This document shows positions 20,522-28,455 of a stretch of DNA of 64,000 bases, one piece after another; position 1 is the first letter of the stretch; the number at the start of each line of letters is the position of its first letter. The DNA comes from Brumimicrobium aurantiacum (lineage in GTDB: Bacteria; Bacteroidota; Bacteroidia; Flavobacteriales_D; Crocinitomicaceae), in the NCBI RefSeq assembly GCF_003402975.1, contig NZ_QURB01000007.1:1-64000 (forward strand), written 5' to 3'. The translations under genes were made by a program, and so were the position numbers. The notes beneath the pieces are model-generated. The model saw nothing but the letters and a program-made list of their open reading frames with translations, was not told the origin of the DNA and ran no database searches.

Positions 20522-21343
20522 TTAAATCAGACCTTTGTCTTTTAAAATAACTTCCATCTCTTGTTGAACTTCGATGGCTTTTTCTTGGGCCTTACTCGCG
20601 AAATCTTCTCCTTCTGAAGCATAAAGGATTCCTCTTGATGAGTTTACCAATAAACCACAATCGTCATTCCATCCATATTGTGCTGTATCATTTAAACTTC
20701 CACCTTGAGCTCCAATTCCTGGGACTAAAAAGAAATAGTTAGGTACAATATTTCTCACCGATTGAATTCCTTCAGAACGTGTGGCACCCACAACATACAT
20801 TAGCTGTTCTGCGCTTCCCCATTTTGAGGTTTTTTTCAAAACGTTTTCGTAGAGTTTCTCACCACTTAGATCTGTCATGAATTGAAAGTCTAATGCTCCT
20901 TTATTTGATGTCAATGCCAAAACTATAACCCATTTGTCTTTGTATTCTAAAAATGGTGTAATTGAATCTTCTCCCATATATGGTGCAATAGTTACAGCAT
21001 CGAAATCCATGTATTCGAAGAATGTTTTTGCATAATAGCGCGATGTATTTCCTATATCTCCGCGTTTTGCATCTGCAATCGTAAACTTATTCTTTGGAAT
21101 GTAATCAATCGTTTTCTTTAAAGATTCCCATCCTTTAGGTCCAAGACATTCGTAAAAAGCAATGTTTGGCTTATAAGCAACACAATGATCCTTAGTTGCA
21201 TCAATAATGGCTTTATTGAATTCAAAAATCGGATCTTCTGTATCCAATAAATGCTTTGGAATTCGGTCCATATCTGTATCTAATCCAACACAAAGGAAAG
21301 ATTTCGTGGATTTTATTTCTTGGATAAGTTTTTCTCTTGTCAT
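20522..21343 (-). CDS. pyrF: Orotidine 5'-phosphate decarboxylase
   Basis: 273 aa, the longer type-2 OMP decarboxylase found in Bacteroidetes and actinobacteria. It decarboxylates OMP to UMP, the last step of de novo pyrimidine synthesis. The catalytic tetrad lies in [13 protein letters not shown] (D91, K93, D96, after N-terminal K58). The phosphate-binding end is VPGIGAQGG with the later [11 protein letters not shown]. The cytoplasmic TIM barrel is of normal length. Last gene of the purM-prfA-pyrF minus-strand run, although a 266 nt gap with a terminator separates it from prfA, so it probably has its own promoter. Confidence 0.96.
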   Translation of the reverse strand: MTREKLIQEIKSTKSFLCVGLDTDMDRIPKHLLDTEDPIFEFNKAIIDATKDHCVAYKPNIAFYECLGPKGWESLKKTIDYIPKNKFTIADAKRGDIGNTSRYYAKTFFEYMDFDAVTIAPYMGEDSITPFLEYKDKWVIVLALTSNKGALDFQFMTDLSGEKLYENVLKKTSKWGSAEQLMYVVGATRSEGIQSVRNIVPNYFFLVPGIGAQGGSLNDTAQYGWNDDCGLLVNSSRGILYASEGEDFASKAQEKAIEVQQEMEVILKDKGLI

Positions 21344-21504
21344 TGCTTTCTACTTAAAAAAATAAGAAAGGCAAAGATAATGAAATTTTGTTAGATAGTA
21401 GGCACTAACGGGGCTGATTGTCTTTTCTTTGGAACTGACATTCTTCCTTAATGAAGGAACTTTTTTCAATTTGAATTTCGAGCTGAATAAAAGGTGTTCA
21501 CAAA

Positions 21505-21539
21505 CAAAAAATGCGTTACACCATAAGCGCAACGCATTT
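21505..21539 (-). terminator. Terminator downstream of prfA
   Basis: AAATGCGTT (21509-21517) pairs with AACGCATTT (21531-21539). On the minus strand the stem is followed by TTTTTTG, as expected for a Rho-independent terminator of the prfA transcript. Confidence 0.75.
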
Positions 21540-21568
21540 CAATTATTTAGAGTTAACCAAAATTCGTA

Positions 21569-21586
21569 ATCCGATAGCTATCGGAT
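21569..21586. repeat. 18 bp perfect palindrome ATCCGATAGCTATCGGAT
   Basis: A perfect 18 nt palindrome lies in the spacer between the prfA stop and its terminator, with AATTCGTAA words on both sides (21561 and about 21598). From memory, CCGATAGCTATCGG-type palindromes recur in flavobacterial genomes; I cannot count copies here. Confidence 0.6.
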
Positions 21587-21609
21587 CATAATTAAATAAT
21601 TCGTAACTA

Positions 21610-22695
21610 CTAAAGCCCTTCCTCACCTTTCAACTTCTCAGCATTCTCAGCCATCTTCAAAGCATCAATCATTTCTTGAATATCTCCATTAATGAAAGAA
21701 GAAAGATTGTACATTGTTTTATTAATTCTGTGATCGGTAATTCTTCCTTGTGGATAATTGTAAGTTCTAATTTTTGCCGAACGGTCACCCGAAGAAACCA
21801 ATGACTTACGCTTTTCAGCTCTTTCACTCATGATTTTATCCAATTCTACTTGGTATAGACGTGAACGTAGAACAGAAAGCGCTTTATCGTAGTTTTTGTG
21901 CTGTGAACGACCATCTTGACATTCAACCACAATTCCTGATGGCGCGTGCGTTAAACGAATGGCAGAATCCGTTTTGTTTACGTGCTGACCTCCAGCTCCA
22001 GAAGCACGGAAAGTATCACGACGAACATCAGCCATGTTTAATTCCACATCCACTTCTTCAGCCTCGGGTAAAACCGCAACTGTAATTGCAGATGTATGTA
22101 CACGTCCTTGAGATTCTGTTTCAGGAACACGCTGAACACGGTGAACTCCCGATTCAAATTTCATTGTTCCATAAACACCTTCACCTTCAATATTCATTGA
22201 AACCTCCTTGTATCCAGAAGTACTTCCTTCGTTAGAGTTAATGATTTCAACTTTCCATCCTTTTTCCTTGAAGAACATCGTGTACATTCTGTAAATGTCT
22301 TCCACGAAAATACACGCTTCATCTCCACCTGTACCAGCTCTCAGCTCAATAATAACGTTCTTGTCATCTTCTGGATCTTTAGGAATCAACATGAATTTGA
22401 TTTCTTCTTCCATTGCTGGACGCTTGTTCTCTAATTCATCCAATTCCATTTTCGCCATTTCTCGCATTTCAGGATCACTTTCCTCCGCAAGTAGCTCTTT
22501 TGAAGATGCTATGTTTTCAAGTACGTTTTTATATTCCTCGTAAACTTTATCTAACTCTTCAAGATCTTTGTACTCTTTGTTGAGTTTAACATAACGCTTC
22601 ATATCAGCAATTATATCCGGGTCAACAATAAGTTGTCCAACCTCCTTAAATCTATAATGAATGGCTTCTAATTTGCCTAATAATGTATTATCCAT
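21610..22695 (-). CDS. prfA: Peptide chain release factor 1
   Basis: 361 aa, full-length class I release factor that reads UAA and UAG. The anticodon tripeptide region reads PET (191-193) in RVQRVPETESQGRVHTS, the RF1-type PxT motif. The peptidyl-hydrolysis loop GAGGQHVNK has GGQ at 235-237. The N-terminal coiled-coil domain and the C-terminal REERKR-like region (RSRLYQVELDKIMSERAEKRKSL, abbreviated here to its flanks) are of normal length. It starts 8 nt after purM ends, so the two are co-transcribed. No sign of the RF2 frameshift, as expected for RF1. Confidence 0.97.
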   Translation of the reverse strand: MDNTLLGKLEAIHYRFKEVGQLIVDPDIIADMKRYVKLNKEYKDLEELDKVYEEYKNVLENIASSKELLAEESDPEMREMAKMELDELENKRPAMEEEIKFMLIPKDPEDDKNVIIELRAGTGGDEACIFVEDIYRMYTMFFKEKGWKVEIINSNEGSTSGYKEVSMNIEGEGVYGTMKFESGVHRVQRVPETESQGRVHTSAITVAVLPEAEEVDVELNMADVRRDTFRASGAGGQHVNKTDSAIRLTHAPSGIVVECQDGRSQHKNYDKALSVLRSRLYQVELDKIMSERAEKRKSLVSSGDRSAKIRTYNYPQGRITDHRINKTMYNLSSFINGDIQEMIDALKMAENAEKLKGEEGL

Positions 22696-22703
22696 AAATG
22701 TGT

Positions 22704-23870
22704 TTAATATTCAAATGTACCGAATTCAGAAGTGATGGTCAATTTCTTAGCATCGCTTTCTTCAACACGACCTATGATTTGTGCATCAACATTAAATGAT
22801 TCTGAAATCTTAATGATGTCTTGTGCAATTTCTTCAGGAACATAAAGCTCCATTCTGTGACCCATATTGAAAACCTTGTACATTTCTTTCCAATCTGTTC
22901 CTGATTCTTCGTGAATCGCTTTAAATAGCGGAGGAATAGGGAAGAGATTGTCTTTGATAATGTGTACGTCGTCTACAAAATGCAGTACTTTTGTTTGTGC
23001 ACCACCACTACAATGAACCATTCCATTGATGTCTGCACGGTGAGTATCTAAAATTTTCTTAATAATTGGAGCGTAAGTTCTAGTAGGAGATAATACAAGT
23101 TTTCCAGCGTCAAGAGGACTTCCATCCACTTCATCTGTTAATTTATAATTTCCACTGTAAACGAGGTCATCTGGAACACTAGGATCAAAACTTTCAGGGA
23201 ATTTCTCTGCCAAATATTTGTGGAAAACATCATGACGAGCAGAAGTTAATCCGTTTGAACCCATTCCTCCGTTATATTCTTTTTCGTAAGTCGCTTGACC
23301 AGAAGAAGAAAGTCCAACAATAACGTTTCCAGGTTTAATGTTGTGATTAGAAATTACGTCTTCACGTTTCATTCTACAAACCACAGTTGAATCAACGATA
23401 ATAGTACGCACCAAATCACCAACATCAGCCGTTTCACCACCAGTAGAATCGATTCCAATTCCCATTTCTCGAAGGTCGGCCAATAATTCCTCAGAACCAT
23501 TAATCAATGCCGAAAGTACCTCACCAGTAATTAAGTTTTTATTTCGACCAATTGTCGATGAAACCAAAATATTGTCTGTCGCTCCAACACACAATAAATC
23601 GTCAACATTCATAATCAAAGCATCTTGAGCAATACCTTTCCAAACCGAAATATCTCCGGTTTCTTTCCAGTACATGTAGGCCAAGGCAGATTTAGTTCCT
23701 GCACCATCAGCATGCATTACCACACAGTGGTCTTCACTTCCAGTTAATAAATCAGGTACGATTTTACAAAATGCCTTAGGAAAAAGTCCCTTATCAATAT
23801 TTGCAATTGCATTGTGCACATCTTCTTTCCCTGCGGAAACCCCTCTTTGATTATAACGATTATCTGCCAT
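22704..23870 (-). CDS. purM: Phosphoribosylformylglycinamidine cyclo-ligase (AIR synthase)
   Basis: 388 aa from MADNRYNQRGVSAGKEDVH at 23870; nine extra open codons upstream are not family-like. It catalyses ATP-dependent closure of FGAM to AIR in purine biosynthesis. Landmarks are the N-terminal RGVSAGKEDVHNAI, the HADGAGTKSALAY nucleotide-binding stretch, IGIDSTGGETADVGD, and the HCSGGAQTKVLHF motif in the C-terminal domain. It is about 40 residues longer than E. coli PurM (345), which is usual for the Bacteroidetes subgroup. First gene of a purM-prfA unit. Confidence 0.92.
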   Translation of the reverse strand: MADNRYNQRGVSAGKEDVHNAIANIDKGLFPKAFCKIVPDLLTGSEDHCVVMHADGAGTKSALAYMYWKETGDISVWKGIAQDALIMNVDDLLCVGATDNILVSSTIGRNKNLITGEVLSALINGSEELLADLREMGIGIDSTGGETADVGDLVRTIIVDSTVVCRMKREDVISNHNIKPGNVIVGLSSSGQATYEKEYNGGMGSNGLTSARHDVFHKYLAEKFPESFDPSVPDDLVYSGNYKLTDEVDGSPLDAGKLVLSPTRTYAPIIKKILDTHRADINGMVHCSGGAQTKVLHFVDDVHIIKDNLFPIPPLFKAIHEESGTDWKEMYKVFNMGHRMELYVPEEIAQDIIKISESFNVDAQIIGRVEESDAKKLTITSEFGTFEY

Positions 23871-23959
23871 GATTCTTTTACGATTATGAAAACGCAAAGA
23901 TAATTAAAATTTAAGAGAGGGGGGAAGGTTTTTTAATTGGATAGATAAAAAAAAGTTAG

Positions 23960-24066
23960 TGCAGAGTTTCGCAAAGTTTTCGCAGAGTTCCGTTGAGTTT
24001 TTAAGTTGGTTAGTTTTATAAGTTAGTTATCAAGTTGGGTAGTTTTCAAGTTATTTAGTTCTCAAG
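23960..24066. repeat. Helically spaced heptamers followed by AAGTT-type degenerate repeats
   Basis: TGCAGAG (23960), CGCAAAG (23970), CGCAGAG (23981) and CGTTGAG (23991) start 10, 11 and 10 nt apart. They run directly into a degenerate tandem array of AAGTT(G/A)GTTAGTT-like words ending near 24066. The heptamers are the reverse complement of the YTYYGYG words in the 221 bp repeat at 29760-30291. Not coding on either strand. Confidence 0.65.
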
Positions 24067-24075
24067 TTTGGTTGC

Positions 24076-24131
24076 CTCAAAACTCTTGCTGATTCTTACT
24101 TGTATGCTCTTGCTCAAAACTCTTGCTGATT
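24076..24131. repeat. 19 bp direct repeat
   Basis: CTCAAAACTCTTGCTGATT occurs identically at 24076-24094 and 24113-24131 in a non-coding stretch between the phased repeats and the recombinase remnant. Confidence 0.7.
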
Positions 24132-24180
24132 TAGCGTCCTTTTCTGCCTACACCTCCAATCTGTCTCCTGTTTTTACCAC

Positions 24181-24236
24181 GCTGTAAAATCCCCAAAAAG
24201 GAGCATTCCGTTGGTCGCTCTTTTTGTGAATACAGC
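24181..24236. other. Two-tier hairpin of unknown role
   Basis: GCTGTA (24181) pairs with TACAGC (24231-24236). Inside, CAAAAAGGAGC pairs with GCTCTTTTTG with one bulged G, leaving a 12 nt apical loop. The nested stems look like a folded RNA or single-strand DNA site rather than a terminator. Function unknown. Confidence 0.4.
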
Positions 24237-24302
24237 TGAGTAAAACAGTACAACAGGATTTCCGTTTCCGTCAGGGCCGGGGGAAATATCATTGCCTCAG
24301 AA

Positions 24303-24523
24303 TACCATTTTCAGCAAGGTAAGCAGAAATTAAGAATAAAGGGAGTTCACGCATTTTAAGACATAGCTTTGCAACTTATCAATTAGTATTTGGAACAGAT
24401 TTAAGATTTATTCAATTTTTAAAGGGACACAGCAGTAGTAAAACGACAGAAATATATACGCAAGTAGCAATAAATCATCTTAAAAATATTAAAAGTCCGA
24501 TTGAATTATTAAATTTGGGTTAA
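24303..24523 (+). pseudogene. C-terminal remnant of a tyrosine recombinase (integrase)
   Basis: The last 57 codons (24350-24520, stop TAA 24521-24523) read [32 protein letters not shown], and [13 protein letters not shown]. This is the box II end of a Xer/IntI-type tyrosine recombinase, including the RH, the [10 protein letters not shown] loop and the catalytic-tyrosine segment (EIYTQV). Upstream, the matching residues ([11 protein letters not shown]) are in another frame, joined by a one-nucleotide shift near 24354. The rest of the gene is gone. It ends 41 nt before a GTTGGC core site and points towards the cassette genes. Two more degraded copies lie at about 25845-26010 and 28220-28385. 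Confidence 0.85.
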
Positions 24524-24540
24524 AAGATACATGGTGAATA

Positions 24541-24569
24541 AAAGCAATTGCGTTTAGCTACCTGTTGGC
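24541..24569 (+). other. att-like half site ahead of cassette 1
   Basis: GTTGGC core at 24564-24569, preceded by AAGCAATTGCGTTTAGCTACC. It occupies the same place, between the recombinase 3' end and a cassette gene, as the sites ending at 26054 and 28428. No convincing left arm lies nearby, so it may be attI-like or a half site (inference). Confidence 0.45.
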
Positions 24570-24583
24570 TGTAATTTGAGAAA

Positions 24584-25432
24584 TTGGATAAAAAATTAAA
24601 CATATTAACACAAAATGTAGCAAATACTGCATTACAGGTTACGCCAATAATTAGTATTCCAAATCCACCATCTGCAATTCCGATGGGTTGCGGAATTTTC
24701 TTGAAAATAAACGAAGATAGATATTTGATAAGTGCAGGACACTTATTGAACTTGAAGGACTGGCCGAATTTAATGGTTCCTGGAGCTGACAAAAAAATGG
24801 TTTGGTTAAACGGAACTGTAATCACTTCTTACAAAGATTCTGAAACTGACAATCCAATCGATTTTGGTCTGCTGAAATTCTCAACAAGACAAAACAAACA
24901 TTTCATTAATGGAAGTTTTGGATTTTGCAACCCTTCGAATATTATCGTTAATCATAAAGTTCAACAAGGTGGTTATTATGTGATTGCTGGCTATCCAATT
25001 TCAGGTGTGAAAAAGACAAGTGGTAAAGCGGAATTTAATCCTATTCCTGTTAAATTTTTGACTTATCCATTAAGTGAAAACAAATATGAAAAATATAGAT
25101 TTAATCCTGACCATTTTATTTTAGTAAAATATCAAAGAAAAGTTGCGCCTTTTGGTTCTAAAAAGAAACAAATAACGAAAGAATTGAGAGGAATAAGTGG
25201 TAGCGGACTTTGGTATGTGCCTGATTGGAATGACAGAAAAAAAGGAGTTCCAAAATTTTACCTAGTTGGAATTATGGTAGAGAATTACAAAGACAAAGGA
25301 TTTGTTGCTGCATTGAGAATTGATTTTGCGACCGAAGTAATTAAACAGTTTTTTATCTATTCACCATTTGAACACACTAAATTTGACTTTGTAGATAAAG
25401 TAAAGAATTTATATGTCTCGGAAATAAAATAA
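24584..25432 (+). CDS. Trypsin-like serine protease domain protein, cassette-borne
   Basis: 282 aa from a TTG at 24584. The frame only opens at 24575 after a stop, so this is the one start that keeps the N-terminus. The chymotrypsin-fold triad is visible: H53 in YLISAGHLL, D93 in NPIDFGLLKF, and S205 in LRGISGSGLW (GxSG with the oxyanion glycine). There is no signal peptide or membrane helix, so a cytoplasmic protease is implied. The start lies 20 nt after a GTTGGC core, as for a gene cassette. Target unknown; orphan proteases of this kind occur in accessory and defence contexts, but nothing here proves that. Confidence 0.65.
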   Translation: MDKKLNILTQNVANTALQVTPIISIPNPPSAIPMGCGIFLKINEDRYLISAGHLLNLKDWPNLMVPGADKKMVWLNGTVITSYKDSETDNPIDFGLLKFSTRQNKHFINGSFGFCNPSNIIVNHKVQQGGYYVIAGYPISGVKKTSGKAEFNPIPVKFLTYPLSENKYEKYRFNPDHFILVKYQRKVAPFGSKKKQITKELRGISGSGLWYVPDWNDRKKGVPKFYLVGIMVENYKDKGFVAALRIDFATEVIKQFFIYSPFEHTKFDFVDKVKNLYVSEIK

Positions 25433-25437
25433 CTACT

Positions 25438-26054
25438 GCCAACAATTAAGAATCAATGAGGTTAAGTAAAGTTCGACTTCATTTACTTGATCTTGAATGC
25501 TTACCCTAGGTGGCAGGTTCGAAGCCTGAAAAAACTATGGGGATTCAATAAGAAAACTTGTGATTGTATTTCTAAAAATTGGACTTTCTGTTTTTAGAAA
25601 TATGCTGTTTTGTCAAACAGGAACACTTTTTATCTTCTGATTTGCTGAGATAATGCGGTATTAAGTATTGATTTTGACAAAAGCTTTCATTTAAAGCATA
25701 GAAATAGCTGTCCGTATGCGTTATAGATTTTAAAGATCAGATTACTAGTTGTTTAAAGTTCTTTGTTTACTTTCAATTTTGATGGTGGACCTCTTAAACC
25801 CAGAATTAACTCCTTAATTTCAAAAGCCTTCCCTTTACATTTTATGACATAGCTTTGCGACACAATTTTTAGGATTTGGAACAGTTTTAAGATCTATTCA
25901 ATTTTTATAGGGACTCAGCAGTAGTAAGAGGATAGAAGTAAATAGGCGAGTAATAACTAATCAGTTGAAAAATATCAAAAGTCCGATTGAATTATTAAAT
26001 TTGGAGTAAAAGATACAGTATGGCTAAACGTAATACGATTAGCCGATTGTTAGC
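25438..26054 (+). repeat. ~617 bp repeated unit, copy A, with recombinase 3' remnant
   Basis: Begins with GCCAAC (25438) just after the protease stop and ends with GTTAGC (26049-26054). It contains a decayed recombinase C-terminus (about 25845-26010) with several in-frame stops. The right end folds as GGCTA, CGT, AAT loop, ACG, TAGCC (26022-26044). The unit is collinear with copy B (27817-28428) along its whole length. A T-arm-like word (GGTTCGAAGCC, about 25518) is present, but no tRNA. No intact gene is seen in it. Confidence 0.8.
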
Positions 26055-26074
26055 AGCAAACAATAAAACCAATA

Positions 26075-27187
26075 ATGGGAAGAAAGAAAATTGAATTCGT
26101 AGAAGCTAAAAAGAAATTTACTTCTGTAAAATACTTCCCCTTTGGAAACGTACCTGGAGAATCATATGTATTAACCTCTGACCCATGGAATTATCTCAAA
26201 GCATTTCTGAAAAATGAACATGACAGCATTAAAAAGAAAACTGAAAAGCTAGGTCCAAAAAAAGATAAACTAAGTAAAGCACTATATTTTACTGAATTAG
26301 CTGAAAGTTTTCAAAGAAGCGCTGAAAATGTACAAATGCCAACCAAGGCAACCTTAACATATTATTCAGTTTTGAATATTGTAAAGGCTTTTTTACTAGT
26401 TCGAGGACATGATTTAGAAACTAATCAGGAATATCATGGCTTAAGTTTAAATCCAAACGATACGATGGATTTAACAATTTCATCCAACGCAAAAAATGGA
26501 GGTATTAATATTTTCCATGAGTTCGCTAAAGAACTAGGTTATACAGTCAAACCGGGCACTAAAATATCTTTAGAAGAAATGATATCAAATCTTCCTGAGA
26601 TTCATGAACTAGCATATAATCTTAACTTAACAAAAACTAGTAAACGAAAATTTCTACCCATAGATATTGAATTTTTATCAAATAATAGAAGGTGGAATAA
26701 GCTTACATATAGAATATGTTTTGAGAAAAAACACAAACATGATTATCGTATAGAAAAATTTAAAAAAGGTATTCTCTCAAAAATTTTAGAAGAAAGCGAA
26801 GATTCTAAAGAAAGAGTTTGCTATCTATCCAAGCAGGTAAGAAATTTAACTCACACATCAGAAAGCAGTTGGAAATCAAATTATAATGAATTGTGCAAAG
26901 AAATAACGGGGTGTAATATTAGAATTATGTTGACAAGAGTAGGCTACAAATATTACTTAGACTTACAACCAGATAACTATTCGCCTTTAATTTATTATTT
27001 CAGTCTTATGTTTTACATCGGCTCAGTTGCTCGTTATCGACCGACATTGAACGAAGAAATTTTAGAAGGACAATACAAATCCTTAATATCAGAGGTGCTG
27101 ACAAGTTCACCGAAGCAATTCCTGTACTTAATTGCTGGATTTATGACAAATAAAATATGTGCTGTTCCAATGGCAAATTTGAATTAA
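26075..27187 (+). CDS. YaaC-like family protein, cassette-borne
   Basis: 370 aa, no signal peptide. The N-terminal part (DPWNYLKAFL, FTELAESFQRSAENVQMPTKATLTYYSVLNIVKAFLL) matches the layout of Bacillus YaaC-like proteins, whose function is undetermined. The C-terminal half also has the family-like YYFSLMFYIGSVARYRP segment followed by a short hydrophobic stretch. Starts 26 nt after a GTTAGC core and is followed 10 nt after its stop by the attC-like site, so it has the exact form of a mobile gene cassette. The base composition is AT-rich like its neighbours. Family call moderate, function unknown. Confidence 0.55.
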   Translation: MGRKKIEFVEAKKKFTSVKYFPFGNVPGESYVLTSDPWNYLKAFLKNEHDSIKKKTEKLGPKKDKLSKALYFTELAESFQRSAENVQMPTKATLTYYSVLNIVKAFLLVRGHDLETNQEYHGLSLNPNDTMDLTISSNAKNGGINIFHEFAKELGYTVKPGTKISLEEMISNLPEIHELAYNLNLTKTSKRKFLPIDIEFLSNNRRWNKLTYRICFEKKHKHDYRIEKFKKGILSKILEESEDSKERVCYLSKQVRNLTHTSESSWKSNYNELCKEITGCNIRIMLTRVGYKYYLDLQPDNYSPLIYYFSLMFYIGSVARYRPTLNEEILEGQYKSLISEVLTSSPKQFLYLIAGFMTNKICAVPMANLN

Positions 27188-27196
27188 AAGTCAGCT

Positions 27197-27325
27197 GCTA
27201 ACAATGGGTATACGTAATGCGGGCTGAAGTGCTAAAAGGAAATTATTAACATAAAACAAAATCAATGGAAAACGGAAAGATAAGTGCCTTAAAATCCCGC
27301 ACTACGCATACCCGAGACCGTTAGC
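27197..27325 (+). other. attC-like recombination site (129 nt)
   Basis: GCTAAC (27197-27202) and GTTAGC (27320-27325) are perfect outer arms. Inside, the 18 nt arm at 27206-27223 (GGGTATACGTAATGCGGG) pairs with 27296-27313 at 16 of 18 positions. The spacers differ in length (3 nt left, 6 nt right), giving the asymmetric hairpin typical of integron attC sites. Length fits the known 57-141 nt range. The core GTTAGCG departs from the canonical GTTRRRY at its sixth base. Confidence 0.7.
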
Positions 27326-27348
27326 GGTAACTATAACTCAACGTTGAA

Positions 27349-27804
27349 ATGACTATTAGTGGAACATATCTGGATAGGTTTATATCAATTATTTTACCGA
27401 TAGTTTTACTAGTTTCTGTAATTCTAATTATAACAACAAGAGAGATTTATACACTATTAGTAGGCATAATAATAGCTTTATTAATTTGGTTATTAGATAC
27501 TATAATCCTGTATAAAAAATATAATAAACCTGTACAAGTAAAAATTGAAAAGCAATTATTGGTTAACAACGAAGTAATTGATTCAAATGACATACTTAGT
27601 ATTACTCCTATAACTGACAATAGAATCAGGTGGGATTTTAAGTTAGTCACAATAACTCTTTCAGATAATAGAATTATTCACTTCATTGAAAAGCCACAAT
27701 TTTTTATACATGACATAATGGATAAACCTTCAAAATCGATTCAATTAATAATTGATAACCTTCCAGAATTAAAGGAAAAGATACAGGAACGAAAATATGT
27801 TTAA
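27349..27804 (+). CDS. Small membrane protein, cassette-borne, function unknown
   Basis: 151 aa. Two strongly hydrophobic helices lie in the first ~65 residues (FISIILPIVLLVSVILIITT and LLVGIIIALLIWLLDTIIL), followed by a soluble ~85 residue tail (VKIEKQLLVNNEVIDSNDI, LVTITLSDNRIIHFIEKP). The layout is that of a two-helix membrane anchor with a PH-like beta-rich cytoplasmic domain (inference from strand pattern). Starts 24 nt after the attC-like core GTTAGC and is followed 12 nt after its stop by repeat unit B. Not recognised as a named family. Confidence 0.6.
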   Translation: MTISGTYLDRFISIILPIVLLVSVILIITTREIYTLLVGIIIALLIWLLDTIILYKKYNKPVQVKIEKQLLVNNEVIDSNDILSITPITDNRIRWDFKLVTITLSDNRIIHFIEKPQFFIHDIMDKPSKSIQLIIDNLPELKEKIQERKYV

Positions 27805-27816
27805 AACAACAATACC

Positions 27817-28428
27817 GCATAACAATTAAGCATCAATGAAGTCAAGTAAGGCTTGAGTTCATTGTGCTTGGTGTTGAACTCTGCCTTTGGTGGCGGGTTC
27901 GAAGTCTAGAAAAACTATGGGGATTCAATAAGAAAACTTGTGATTGTATTTCTATAAATTGGACTTTCTATTTTTAGAAATATGCTGTTTTGTCAAACAG
28001 GAACACTTTTTATCTTCTGATTTGCTGAGATAATGCGGTATTAAGTATTGATTTTGACAAAAGAATTCATTTAAAGCATGGAAATAGCTGTCCGTATGAG
28101 TTACAGATTTTAAAGAGCAGACTACAAGTTGTTTAAAATTCATTGTTAGCTTTCAATTTTGATAGTGGACCTCTTAACCCCAGAATTAACTCCTTAATTT
28201 CAAAATCCATCCCTTTACATTTTAAGACATAGCTTTGTAACTTATCATTTAGAATTTGGAACAGATTTAAGATCTATTCAATTTTTAATCGGCCTCAAAG
28301 TAGAAGGATAGAAGTAAATAGGCGAGTAATAACAAATCAGTTGAAAAATATAAAAAGTCAAATTGAATTATTAAATTTGGAGTAACCACACAGGTTGGAT
28401 ATGCGCAATGTTATAGCCAATTGTTGGC
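27817..28428 (+). repeat. ~612 bp repeated unit, copy B, with recombinase 3' remnant
   Basis: Collinear with copy A from GCATAAC (27817) to GTTGGC (28423-28428). Shared landmarks include AACAATTAAG, AAAACTATGGGGATTC, TGCTGTTTTGTCAAACAGG and the recombinase tail ending in AAATTTGGAGTAA. The recombinase part (about 28220-28385) is more decayed than in the first remnant. The outer ends again read as left and right halves of an att-like site. Confidence 0.8.
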
Positions 28429-28455
28429 AACCATTTACTCACTCAAACTCTGAAA

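Noticed and set aside
24303-24523. Functional integrase gene
   Set aside because: Only the C-terminal ~70 codons remain, with a frame change near 24354 and a missing catalytic first half.
25510-25545. tRNA gene suspected from a GGTTCGAAGCC T-arm-like word (also near 27897)
   Set aside because: No acceptor stem, D-arm or anticodon arm can be built around it in either copy.
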